A stretch of DNA of 64,000 bases from CBDBBY01 sp965203795 (lineage in GTDB: Bacteria; Pseudomonadota; Alphaproteobacteria; Rhodobacterales; Rhodobacteraceae). The position numbers and the translations under genes were made by a program. The notes under the pieces are model-generated. The model was given only the letters and a program-made list of their open reading frames with translations. It searched no databases and was not told the DNA's origin. This document shows positions 52,322 through 60,978 of the stretch, piece after piece. How positions within the stretch are numbered: position 1 is the stretch's first letter; each line of letters starts with the position of its first letter. The stretch covers positions 1-64,000 of the forward strand of contig OZ241915.1 in assembly GCA_965203795.1 (NCBI GenBank). The letters run 5' to 3'.

Positions 52322-53500
52322 TTGCTGCGATTTGCGCTCGCGGGACTGGCCGCGCTTCAGTTCGGCTCCGCATCGGCCGAGGTGCCGTGCGGAGGCGACT
52401 TCGGGGACTTCATCAACGGCGTCAAGGCCGAAGCCTTGGCAAGCGGGCACTCGCGGGAGACTCTCGAATCGTTCTTCGACGGAGTCCGGCACGATCCGGA
52501 AGTCATCAGAAGGGACGGACAGCAGGGGATATTCAAGAAGACTTTCATCGAATTCTCGAAGCTGGTCATGACGGAGCACCGGATGATCAAGGGCCGGGAG
52601 TTCAGGGAACGGCACGGCGACCTGCTTGAACAGGTGCGGCGGCGCTACGGGGTGCCGCCCGGCGTGATGCTCGCCTTCCTCGCGCTGGAGACCGACTACG
52701 GCGTGGTCCAAGGCGACTTCAACACCGTCAACTCGATCGCGACCCTTGCCCACGACTGCCGGAGGCCCGAACTGTTCCGGCCGCATTTGCTAGCCGCGAT
52801 CAGCCTGCACGAGCGCGGCGACATCGATCCGGACAGCACGGTCGGAGCCTGGGCCGGCGAAATCGGCATGATCCAGATGCTGCCCGAGGACATTCTTCTG
52901 CACGGCATAGACGGCGACGGCGACGGGCGCGTGAATCTCAGGGACTCTCCTGCGGATGCCCTGATGACCGCCGGGAACGTGCTGCGGCATCTCGGCTGGA
53001 AGCCGAATCAGCCGTGGCTTGTCGAGATCGCCGTCCCGCGGAGCCTCGACTGGGGCCAAACGGGCCTCGACAAAACCAAGACGGTCTCGGAATGGAAAAG
53101 CCTCGGCGTTGCCATCCGGGGCGGCGGCTCCGATTGGGACGGCCTGCAAGCGTCGATACTGCTGCCGCACGGGCGGCTGGGCCCGGCGTTTCTGGCGTTC
53201 GACAACTACCGGATCTACTTCGAGTGGAACAAATCGTTCGTTTACGTGACGACGTCCGCATTCTTCGCCACGCTGCTCGACGGCGGGCCGATGTACATCG
53301 ACGGCAATCCGACTCCGGCGCTTTCGGACGATGAACTCAAGGAGCTTCAAACGCGGCTTAATGCCGCTGGATACGACGTCGGCCCAGTCGACGGGATAGT
53401 CGGCGCGAAGACCCGCGCCGCCGTGCAATTGGAGCAGATGCTGCAGGGGCTTCCGGCGGACGCTTGGCCTACGGCGGAGCTGCTGGAAGGACTCCGCTGA
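52322..53500 (+). CDS. MltB-type lytic murein transglycosylase with peptidoglycan-binding domain
   Basis: 392 residues. I choose TTG at 52322: AAGGAGA lies 8 bp upstream and it begins LLRFALAGLAALQFGSASA, a clear signal peptide; longer frames lack either. The SLT_2 domain has the catalytic Glu in FLALETDYGVVQGDFNTVNS, and GAWAGEIGMIQMLPEDIL. The C-terminus is a PG_binding_1 module (LQTRLNAAGYDVGPVDGIVG). It trims peptidoglycan in the periplasm. It stands alone between the ThDP gene and the convergent transporter. Confidence 0.92.
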   Translation: MLRFALAGLAALQFGSASAEVPCGGDFGDFINGVKAEALASGHSRETLESFFDGVRHDPEVIRRDGQQGIFKKTFIEFSKLVMTEHRMIKGREFRERHGDLLEQVRRRYGVPPGVMLAFLALETDYGVVQGDFNTVNSIATLAHDCRRPELFRPHLLAAISLHERGDIDPDSTVGAWAGEIGMIQMLPEDILLHGIDGDGDGRVNLRDSPADALMTAGNVLRHLGWKPNQPWLVEIAVPRSLDWGQTGLDKTKTVSEWKSLGVAIRGGGSDWDGLQASILLPHGRLGPAFLAFDNYRIYFEWNKSFVYVTTSAFFATLLDGGPMYIDGNPTPALSDDELKELQTRLNAAGYDVGPVDGIVGAKTRAAVQLEQMLQGLPADAWPTAELLEGLR

Positions 53501-53524
53501 CCGCCGAGGTACGGCGCGGGCGGG

Positions 53525-55222
53525 TTACTCGTTCCCGTCGTCCCGCCGCATGAAATGCTTCGGATCGACGGGCTTGATCATCGCGTTGGCGATCAGCCCC
53601 ACGAACAGCAGGAACGCCATCGCGATCATGGTCGAGTTGTAAAGGCCCGACGTCGGGTCCGCCGTGCCTGCCGGTGCGATCTCCAGCAGCTTCGAAAGCG
53701 TCACGGTCTGCTGATCCGCAAGCAGGTCCAGCTGCTCGACACCGGCGCCGAAGGCTTCTTGGAATCTGGCAGGATCAACAACCGCCGCGAGTTCCCGAAT
53801 CGCCTTTTCCGCCTCGTACTGCCGGAGCGTCGTTGTCAGAAGCGGCCCCAGAACGCCCGCCACGCTCCATGCCGTCAGGAGCCTGCCGTGAATCGCGGCG
53901 ACATGGTGGGTGCCGAACAAATCCGCGACGTACGCTGGAATCGATGCGAAGCCGCCTCCGTAGAAGGTGAACATGATCATGGTTGCCGCATAGAAGCAGG
54001 ACAGCCAGAACATTGAGGGGCCGGTGCCGACCTGCCATGCGGACAGCGGAATGGACAGGAACAGCGCCATCCCGCCCGCGAAAAACAGCCAGAATATCGC
54101 CTTCCGTCCGACCACATCGGACACGCCGGCCCACAGGAGCCTGCCGACCATGTTGAATACGCTGATCATGACCACGTAGGTCGCGGCGAAGGCGGCGTCG
54201 ACGACGCCGGGCAAGGCGGTGCCGAATATTTCCGCGACCATCGTTCTGGCCAAGCCGATGATGGCGATTCCCGCAGCGACATTCATGCAAAGGACGATCC
54301 ACAGCTGATAGAACTGCGGCGTTCTGATCGCCTGGTCCGCTTCAACGTGTCCCCGGCTGCGCATTTTCCGGCGCGAGGCCGTATCCTCTTCCCAGCCTTC
54401 CGGCTTCCAGCCCGGCGGCGGCAGCCGGTAGGTGAACGCGGCCGCCGCGATCACCGCCGCGTAGATGAACCCCAGCACGAAAAACGTCTGCGCCGCGCCG
54501 ACCGAGCCGGTGCCGACCTCGTAGACGCCGGGAAGGCCGGGCACGATCATTTCCGCAACCTCGGCGGGCGATACCACGACAACCTCCTTGAGGGCGCCGC
54601 CGATCTCCGCGTACCTGCGTCCCGCTTCCGTGCGCAGCACGAGGTCCTCCGCCCGCCCGAGGTACTCGGGCGCCGTGTGGAACAGCCTGAGGAAGTACTC
54701 CTTCATTGGGATTGCAAGGATCGCTCCGCCGCCGAACCCCATGATGGCCATGCCTGACGCCAGCCCCTTCCGGTCGGGGAACCAGCGGATCAGCGTCGCG
54801 ACCGGAGAGACGTATCCAAGACCCAGCCCGATGCCGCCGACCACGCCGTAGCCAAGGTAGACGAGCGGCAGCTCGTGCAGGAGTATCCCCGCCCCGCCCA
54901 GGAAATGCCCTCCTCCCCAGAACGCGGCGGCGGCGAGGCCGACGGTGCGCGGCCCCGACTTTTCAAGCCATGTGCCGGCGAACGCTGCCGAAAGTCCGAC
55001 GAAGACGATCGCGACGACAAAGATTTGCACGACTTGGCCCAAGGACCAGTCTTCGGCGCTTGAAGCCGCGACCCCGACGGCCTTGGTGAGGGCCGGGTTG
55101 TAGATGCTCCAAGCGTAGACGGATCCGATGCAGAGATGGATGCAGATCGACGCGGGAGGCACGCGCCAGCGGTTGTAGCCGGGGCGCGCGAAAATAGCCT
55201 CCGGCTTGAAGAAACCGCTCAT
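53525..55222 (-). CDS. OFA-type major facilitator transporter
   Basis: 565 residues with 12 hydrophobic helices. IHLCIGSVYAWSIYNPAL in helix 1 and WFPDRKGLASGMAIMGFGGG after helix 4 are hallmarks of the oxalate/formate antiporter (OFA) group. An 80-residue loop between helices 6 and 7 and an inserted periplasmic stretch near AVVDPARFQEAFGAG make it longer than the 420-residue norm. Substrate is uncertain; organic acids are likely. ATG at 55222. Followed by smc on the same strand, 91 bp upstream of it. Confidence 0.88.
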   Translation of the reverse strand: MSGFFKPEAIFARPGYNRWRVPPASICIHLCIGSVYAWSIYNPALTKAVGVAASSAEDWSLGQVVQIFVVAIVFVGLSAAFAGTWLEKSGPRTVGLAAAAFWGGGHFLGGAGILLHELPLVYLGYGVVGGIGLGLGYVSPVATLIRWFPDRKGLASGMAIMGFGGGAILAIPMKEYFLRLFHTAPEYLGRAEDLVLRTEAGRRYAEIGGALKEVVVVSPAEVAEMIVPGLPGVYEVGTGSVGAAQTFFVLGFIYAAVIAAAAFTYRLPPPGWKPEGWEEDTASRRKMRSRGHVEADQAIRTPQFYQLWIVLCMNVAAGIAIIGLARTMVAEIFGTALPGVVDAAFAATYVVMISVFNMVGRLLWAGVSDVVGRKAIFWLFFAGGMALFLSIPLSAWQVGTGPSMFWLSCFYAATMIMFTFYGGGFASIPAYVADLFGTHHVAAIHGRLLTAWSVAGVLGPLLTTTLRQYEAEKAIRELAAVVDPARFQEAFGAGVEQLDLLADQQTVTLSKLLEIAPAGTADPTSGLYNSTMIAMAFLLFVGLIANAMIKPVDPKHFMRRDDGNE

Positions 55223-55313
55223 TCAGCCGGATCTCCCGCGTGCCCGCGAGGGTCGGGCGGGCAAGATTCCAACAGAAGCGGGCGTTCCGGCCGGCGGATG
55301 CCGGCCCGGCCGC

Positions 55314-58300
55314 TCATGCGGCCATGCGCTGGGCTTCCCCGAGGTCGACGGAGACCAGCTGGCTGACGCCCTGCTCTTGCATGGTGATTCCGAACAGCCG
55401 ATCCATCCGCGACATCGTGATCGAATGGTGCGTGATAACCAGGAACCGCGTCTTCGTCGTGCCGCCGATTTCCCGCAGAAGGTCGCAGAACCTGCCCACG
55501 TTCGCGTCGTCGAGCGGCGCGTCGACCTCGTCCAGAACGCAGATCGGCGCGGGGTTGACGAGGAAGAACGCGAATATCAGCGCGATGGCGGTGAGGGTCT
55601 GCTCGCCTCCGGACAGGAGCGAAAGCGTCGAGAAGCGCTTTCCGGGCGGATGGCAGAGGATCTCCAGCCCGGCCTCGAGCGGATCGTCGCTACGGGAAAG
55701 CTCGAGGCGCGCGTTTCCGCCTCCGAACAGATGCTTGAACAGCCGGGAGAAGTTTTCGTTGACCTTGTTGAACGCGTCCGCAAGGCGGTCGCTCCCCTCG
55801 CGGTTGAGGGTCGCGATTGTCGAGCGGAGCTTCCGCACCGCGGCCTCCAGGTCGTCGCGCTCGCCGACGAGCTCGTCGAGCACCGCTTGGATCTCCTCGA
55901 TGTCCTGTTCCGCCCTGAGGTTCACGGCGCCCAGGAGCTCGAGACTCCGCCTGAGCCGGGCGACTTCGGTCTCCTTCTCTTGGACGAGATTCTGGTTTGA
56001 AGCTTCCACGCCGAACTTCGCCGCGGTTGCGCGCGGGTCCGGGCCATGCTGCTCCGTCAGCCTCTGCCCGGCCTCCCCGGCCTGCGCCGACGCGGATTCG
56101 AGCCGGGCGTCCGCCCTCGCCCTCGCCTCGCGGGCGTCGGCGAATTCTCCAGCCGATTCGGTCTCTTCGGCCTTCGCCTTCTGGAATTCGCCCTCGGCTG
56201 CAGCCAGCGCGTCCGATGCTTTCCGGCGAAGCGTTTCGGCCTCTTCGATGCGGCCGCGCAGAACCTCCCTCTTCGACTCGAGCTGGGAGGGCATTTCCGC
56301 CGCCCGCCGCCGCTCTTCCGCGAGAGCGTCCCGGCGTTCGGCCAGCTCCGAGATTCTGGCGCCAGCCGACTCCAAGCGCTTTCGCCATCCTCGAAGCTCG
56401 CTGTAGACCAGCGTGAGGCGGCGGGCCCGCTCTTCATTCTCGCGCTTGCGGGCGTCGCTTGCGGCCCGCTTGTTCATCAGCAATGCGCGCGCCGCATCGA
56501 CTTCGCTTCTCGCCTCGGCAGCGCCCCGGCGCGCGACCTCCGGATCCTCGATCGCCGCCCTCGCCGATGCCGCTTCGTCCAGCGCCGCCTTGGCGGCCTC
56601 CAATTCCGTCCGCGCCTGCTCGCGGGAGCTATTGAACGCGTCGAGCGTCCGCTCGGCGACGCTCGAGTTCGCAACCGCCTGCGATAGCTTGCGTTCCGCG
56701 TCGGCAAACGCCGCGTCCGCATGCCTCCGGCTGCTGCGCGCTTCGTGATCCTCCCGGGACGCCTCGTCGAACTCTTCGGCAACCTGATCGAGCCGCGCTT
56801 TCGCAGCGTCCGCTGCCCGCGCGGCCTCGGCCTCCTCCGAGACCAGCTCGTTCCGCCGGTTCTTCTGGCGCAGCCGGAGCGCGGCGGTGCCCGATCCGTC
56901 GCGGGCGGCCAGCTTGTAGCCGTCCCATCTGCGGAGACCGCCCGCTTCCGAAACGATCCGCTGGCCGGGCCGGAGCTCGGGCTGAAGGCGGTCGAGGAGC
57001 GCCTCGTCGACCAGCCCCACATGGGCCAGCCGCCGGGCCAGGAACGGCGGCGCGTCGACATGATTCGAAAGCGGCTCCGCGCCGCCGGGGAGGGCGGCTT
57101 GCTTGTCGTACGGCGGCAGCGAGGACCAGCCGGTCTCGTCGGCTTGTTCGATTTCGCGGGCGAAGAGATCGTCGCCCAAGGCCGCGCCCAAGGCTTTCTC
57201 GTATCCGGGCTCGACGGACACCCGGTCGAGGACGCTTCCGCCGTCGGCAACCTCCGACGCAAGCAGCCTTTCGAGTTCGGCAGCCTCCGAACGCAGCGCG
57301 GCCAGCCTGCTTTCGGCTTCGGAATTCGCCGCCCGCGCCTCGGCAAGCCGCTCCTGCGCGGCGAACCGGGCGGCTTCCGCCGCCGCGAACCGCTCGCCGG
57401 CGGCTTCCGCATCCTTTTCGGCCTTCGCCCGGACGGCGGAAACGGACTTCACCTGGCCTGCCGCCTCCGCCAGCCTCGCTTCCTCGGAATGCAGGCTTTC
57501 CGCAATGGAAAGCTCTCTTTTTTTGAGCTTGGCAACCGCCGCGCGGGCGTCCTCAAGGCTGCGCTCCGCGGCCTGCTGCCGGGACAAAAGCAGCGCCGCC
57601 TGCTCCTGGCTCTTGCTGAGGTCCTCTTCGCGTCGGTTCAGTTCGGCTTCCGCAGCCTCGACTTCCGCCTCCAATGCAACAAGCGCTTCATCGCGCCCTT
57701 CGTCCGCGCGGCTCAGCTCCCGCTCCTGGTCGTTCAGCTTGCCGATCATACCCGAGGCATCCTGCTGCAAGCCCGCTTCCCGCTCGGTATCCATTTCGAG
57801 CTGCCGGATGCGCGCGTCGGCGGCTTCGAGCAGCCGCTTCGCGCGATCCTCCTCATTGCGGATCGCATCGCGTTCGGTCTTCAGCCGCTGGAGGCGGGCG
57901 TCCGCTTGCCCGGCCTCAAGCCGGAGCGGCGGAAGGGAGGCTTCGATTTCCTCCCTCTTCCTGGCGCGCTTGATCGACCGGGCTTCAAGCTGCGATGCGG
58001 CCAAGTCCAGCCGCTCGAGTTCCGCCCGGACTTCGGCGCAGGCGGTTTCGGCGGCAAGCCATCTGAGGCAGAGATAAACCGCTTCGGCATCCCGGAGCTG
58101 CGCCGCCAGCTTCCGGTAGCGCGCGGCCTGCCTGGCCTGCTTCGCCAGCGCGGCGATCCGTTCCTGGTGCTGCTCCGCGATGTCCTGGACCCGCTGCAGA
58201 TTGGCCTCGGTGGCGTTGAGCTTGAGCTCGGCCTCGTGCCGCCTCTGGAACAGGCCGGAGATTCCTGCAGCGTCCTCCAAGACTCCAGAGCGCGCGGAGG

Positions 58301-58769
58301 GCTTCGCGTTGATCAGATCGGCAATCTGGCCCTGCCTGACCAGCGCCGACGATCTGGATCCGGTCGCCGAATCCGCGAACAGCATCTGCACGTCCCTCCG
58401 GCGGACATCCACGCCGTTCGCGCGGTAGGACGATCCGCCGTCCCGCGAGATCCGCCTGGCGATCTCGATCTTGTCGTGCCGGTTGAAGGCCGCAGGCGCC
58501 TTTCTGCCGGAATTGTCTATCTCCAAGGCGACTTCCGCGAACGGGCGCGCCGGCCTTGTCGCGGCGCCGGCGAAGATCACGTCGTCCATGGCGTCGCTGC
58601 GCATTGCCGACGGGCGGTTTTCGCCCATGACCCAGCCGAGCGCCTCGACCAGGTTCGATTTGCCGCACCCGTTGGGGCCGACGATCCCGCTCAGCCCATC
58701 CTTGATCGGTAGCTCGACGGGATCGACGAACGCCTTGAATCCGTTCAGTCGAATGTTTTCGAATTGCAC
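55314..58769 (-). CDS. smc: Chromosome segregation protein SMC
   Basis: 1151-residue condensin ATPase. FKAFVDPVELPI and Walker A GIVGPNGCGKSNLVEALGWV at the N-terminus; ABC signature LSLLSGGEQTLTAIALIFA, Walker B ICVLDEVDAPLDDANV near the C-terminus. Two long coiled coils flank a short hinge at about residues 500-640 (VEPGYEKALGAALGDDL). Coding density of Ala, Glu and Arg in the coils makes strong false frames on the other strand. It organises and segregates the chromosome with ScpAB, not present here. Confidence 0.97.
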   Translation of the reverse strand: MQFENIRLNGFKAFVDPVELPIKDGLSGIVGPNGCGKSNLVEALGWVMGENRPSAMRSDAMDDVIFAGAATRPARPFAEVALEIDNSGRKAPAAFNRHDKIEIARRISRDGGSSYRANGVDVRRRDVQMLFADSATGSRSSALVRQGQIADLINAKPSARSGVLEDAAGISGLFQRRHEAELKLNATEANLQRVQDIAEQHQERIAALAKQARQAARYRKLAAQLRDAEAVYLCLRWLAAETACAEVRAELERLDLAASQLEARSIKRARKREEIEASLPPLRLEAGQADARLQRLKTERDAIRNEEDRAKRLLEAADARIRQLEMDTEREAGLQQDASGMIGKLNDQERELSRADEGRDEALVALEAEVEAAEAELNRREEDLSKSQEQAALLLSRQQAAERSLEDARAAVAKLKKRELSIAESLHSEEARLAEAAGQVKSVSAVRAKAEKDAEAAGERFAAAEAARFAAQERLAEARAANSEAESRLAALRSEAAELERLLASEVADGGSVLDRVSVEPGYEKALGAALGDDLFAREIEQADETGWSSLPPYDKQAALPGGAEPLSNHVDAPPFLARRLAHVGLVDEALLDRLQPELRPGQRIVSEAGGLRRWDGYKLAARDGSGTAALRLRQKNRRNELVSEEAEAARAADAAKARLDQVAEEFDEASREDHEARSSRRHADAAFADAERKLSQAVANSSVAERTLDAFNSSREQARTELEAAKAALDEAASARAAIEDPEVARRGAAEARSEVDAARALLMNKRAASDARKRENEERARRLTLVYSELRGWRKRLESAGARISELAERRDALAEERRRAAEMPSQLESKREVLRGRIEEAETLRRKASDALAAAEGEFQKAKAEETESAGEFADAREARARADARLESASAQAGEAGQRLTEQHGPDPRATAAKFGVEASNQNLVQEKETEVARLRRSLELLGAVNLRAEQDIEEIQAVLDELVGERDDLEAAVRKLRSTIATLNREGSDRLADAFNKVNENFSRLFKHLFGGGNARLELSRSDDPLEAGLEILCHPPGKRFSTLSLLSGGEQTLTAIALIFAFFLVNPAPICVLDEVDAPLDDANVGRFCDLLREIGGTTKTRFLVITHHSITMSRMDRLFGITMQEQGVSQLVSVDLGEAQRMAA

Positions 58770-58959
58770 GCTAGCCGCTCGACTGCTTGCCTGCTGGGAC
58801 TGCCTCGTTGTTTTTCAGGCACCATTGCAGCATCAAAAATAAAAAGCAAGCAGCAGATTGCGTCTGGTGCATCCCGTTTTCGGAGGTGAGCCCGTTGCTC
58901 TGGATCGGGTGTCGGCTGTGCTCGGCGCTGCGAGGGTTACAAAAGTGCCTTCAATGCTC

Positions 58960-59460
58960 AGGATGGAGCCGCCCCGGCGCGGGTGTCGAAGACTTGAGAG
59001 TTGCCGCGGTGCTTGCATCGACAGCGCGCAGCCGGCGGTTGGCGCCAGCGGGGCATCGGAGTTCGCCAGCCGCCTGGAGCGGTTCGGGCTCCGGGACGGT
59101 TTGTTCGAGGCCGAAGGGCTGGTCGTGCTGTCCGGCGGGGCCGCATGGACCCGGAATGTCTGCGAGGAGACCTTCGTCGGCCGGAAAACGGCCTTCATCC
59201 TCGACCAGTTCCATGCCCGTGAATATGTGGCTTCCGAAGCCCGTACGCGCTACGATATCTGCCCGAAATACGGATTGCCGGTCGGCTCCGGCAGTCGCGG
59301 AAAGCGCATGCAAGCAGATCGTCGGGAGCCGGTTCAATAGGGCGGGATGCCGCTGGTCGAAAGCGGGTGTCAACGCCCTGCTTGCCATCAAATCCTGCGT
59401 CGAAAACAACCGCCGGATCAACTTCCTCAATTGTTGGGCTCGCTGCGCACAGCCGCCTGA
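58960..59460 (+). mobile_element. ISKra4-like transposase remnant, internally deleted and frameshifted
   Basis: One frame reads CIDSAQPAVGASGASEFASRLE, quoted in parts as ACIDSA and GASEFASRLERFGLRDGL, then LVVLSGGAAWTRNVCEE and RKTAFILDQFHAREYVASEA, the DDE core of ISKra4-type transposases. Some 150 residues expected next are missing; the frame resumes at RYDICPKYGLPVGSG, then an extra A near 59293 shifts it to ESACKQIVGSRFNRAGCRWSKAG, the C-terminal signature. The N-terminal third is absent. Clearly dead. No terminal repeats identified. Confidence 0.65.
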
Positions 59461-59574
59461 CCGAAATCTTGGGACGCACTCTGAATTCCGATGCAACGTT
59501 CACCGAGTTGGCTTTTGGTGTTCGCCGCCGTTCTATCCGGAACCGAGAAGCCTTGAAACTTCGACTCGCGCGAC

Positions 59575-60024
59575 TTGATTGAAACCGCCCGCGGCTTGAC
59601 AGGAATCGATCCTCTGCGGCCTACCCAAGCCAATCTGCGCCGCGCCGTCAGGGCGGCATACTGCGCGGTGTTCCATTCGCCGGCTCGGACCGCTGCCGAC
59701 ATGCTAATCGGCAGAAAGCGTGGCGATGCTTGGCATCAAGCGTACCGTGCTCTCGAACATGGACGCGCGCATAGCGCCTGCCTAAACAAGCAGGCGATGC
59801 GAGAATTTTCGTCTGCAATCCACGATTTCGCGGACACTTTCGTCGCTTTGTAAGCCGCGCGGCACCGAATGGACTACGCGCTTGAAGGCCGAAACTACCA
59901 CAGGCTGGACGCGCTGGCGGCAATTGATAGAGCGGAGAAAGCGATCAGCTTGCTTGAGCAAGCAAAAATCCAAGACCGTCGTGGTTTTGCCGCACATGTA
60001 CTGTTCAAGCGACGGCCGTCGTAG
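59575..60024 (+). pseudogene. HEPN-like gene interrupted by one nonsense codon
   Basis: The frame from TTG 59575 reads DPLRPTQANLRRAVRAAYCAVFHSPA, quoted as PTQANLRRAVRAAY and CAVFHS, then RALEHGRAHSAC and FADTFVAL, TAA at 59851, and continues in the same frame AARHRMDYALEG to FKRRPS at 60024. TAA for CAA (Gln) is the only break; relatives read VALQ-x-ARH-x-ADYD at this point. About 149 codons in all. It resembles helical HEPN-like proteins found beside small partner genes. The next gene starts 10 bp after the final stop. Confidence 0.65.
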
Positions 60025-60033
60025 GAGGCCAAA

Positions 60034-60339
60034 ATTAGCGAGCGCCGGATTCGCAAGATCGCCGAGGAAGCGTTCAAGACCCGCTTCAGCGACGTCAAAC
60101 TCGTCCAGGTCAACGTCCAGCCGACGCTTGGTCCTGACGAACAACCCTATGTCGATGTAACGATTATCTACGATGGCAAATACGAGCAGTTGAACGGCAC
60201 AGGGCTCCTGCGGGTGCAGTCCGACATCGTTTCCAAGGCTTGGCGTGACGTGGAGCATGATCTCGGTTTTCCTCTCGTCCACTTTGTTGCCAAATCCGAT
60301 CTCATGCCACGCGAGCTGCGCGACCTGACGACCGTGTAG
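60034..60339 (+). CDS. Conserved-looking small protein with only an ATT start available
   Basis: 101 codons: ISERRIRKIAEEAFKTRFSD, VQPTLGPDEQPYVDVTIIYD, LRVQSDIVSKAWRDVEHDLG and a tail ending LRDLTTV. Composition and codon use are protein-like. A strong AGGAGG (60023-60028) is followed after 5 bases by ATT at 60034; TAG at 60022 closes the frame upstream and no ATG, GTG or TTG occurs until far inside. Either it uses the rare ATT start or an ancestral ATG/GTG was lost. It forms a pair with the stop-interrupted HEPN-like gene. Function unknown. Confidence 0.55.
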   Translation: MSERRIRKIAEEAFKTRFSDVKLVQVNVQPTLGPDEQPYVDVTIIYDGKYEQLNGTGLLRVQSDIVSKAWRDVEHDLGFPLVHFVAKSDLMPRELRDLTTV

Positions 60340-60978
60340 AGCAGCCGCGAATTTGGGATCTATTTGTCCAATCAGGCGTTGGCCGGAGCGGCGCGTCGGA
60401 GGACGAGGCTCTTTGTCGCTGGTTTGATGGAATGGCGGCAGCGAGCGGCCACGACGCTCGGGAACTATCATCGACAATGGGAGCGCACGGGCGATCTGTG
60501 AGCGAATCGACAGGTCTCGTCGGTGTCCGGGGGCGGAGTACGAAAAACCACCTGAACTCAATCAACGGCAACCTTCGGGGCAGGCCGACCTGCGGCGCGC
60601 CGCCGGCACGGCATGCCGCGCGGCGTTCCATCCGTTGCCTGTGCAGCAGCCGTTCGGGACTCCCGCCCGCAATCGCCAGCGCGTGATTCCGCCCGCTGTT
60701 TCCAGTACAGGGCGGAACCCACATCGGGAATCGGGAGCGGCTATGGCGGATGCGGGATGTTTCCCGGCACCGGCGAAATGCGTTCGGCCGGAACGGACCC
60801 GCGTTCCGGCGGGACACGCGCGAACTGACGGCGCGCGCGCTCCCGTAGCGGGGCGACTTCGAATCCGACGCCTCCGCAAGGATACGCTGCCTTCGAGAAG
60901 CGAAACGCCCGCGGTCGCGAAGGCGTCTGGCGGTCAGGCCGAATTCCCGGTGCATGTTGGGGGCAGGGCGCGCATCGC
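60340..60978. other. 640-bp region with a second HEPN-like fragment
   Basis: At about 60565-60640 the plus strand reads PSGQADLRRAAGTACRAAFHPL, matching the start of the HEPN-like gene at 59575 (PTQANLRRAVRAAYCAVFHS). The match ends soon after, with no continuing frame. The rest shows no gene. The promoter of the TRAP operon should lie in its right part. Confidence 0.4.

Noticed and set aside
50548..55222. An oxalate-degradation cluster (ThDP enzyme as oxalyl-CoA decarboxylase plus OFA antiporter)
   Set aside because: The ThDP enzyme reads as acetolactate-synthase-like, no formyl-CoA transferase is present, and the genes are on opposite strands with an unrelated gene between.
56721..58712. 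663-codon plus-strand frame opposite smc
   Set aside because: Antisense to smc coiled-coil codons, low-complexity composition, no recognisable domain.
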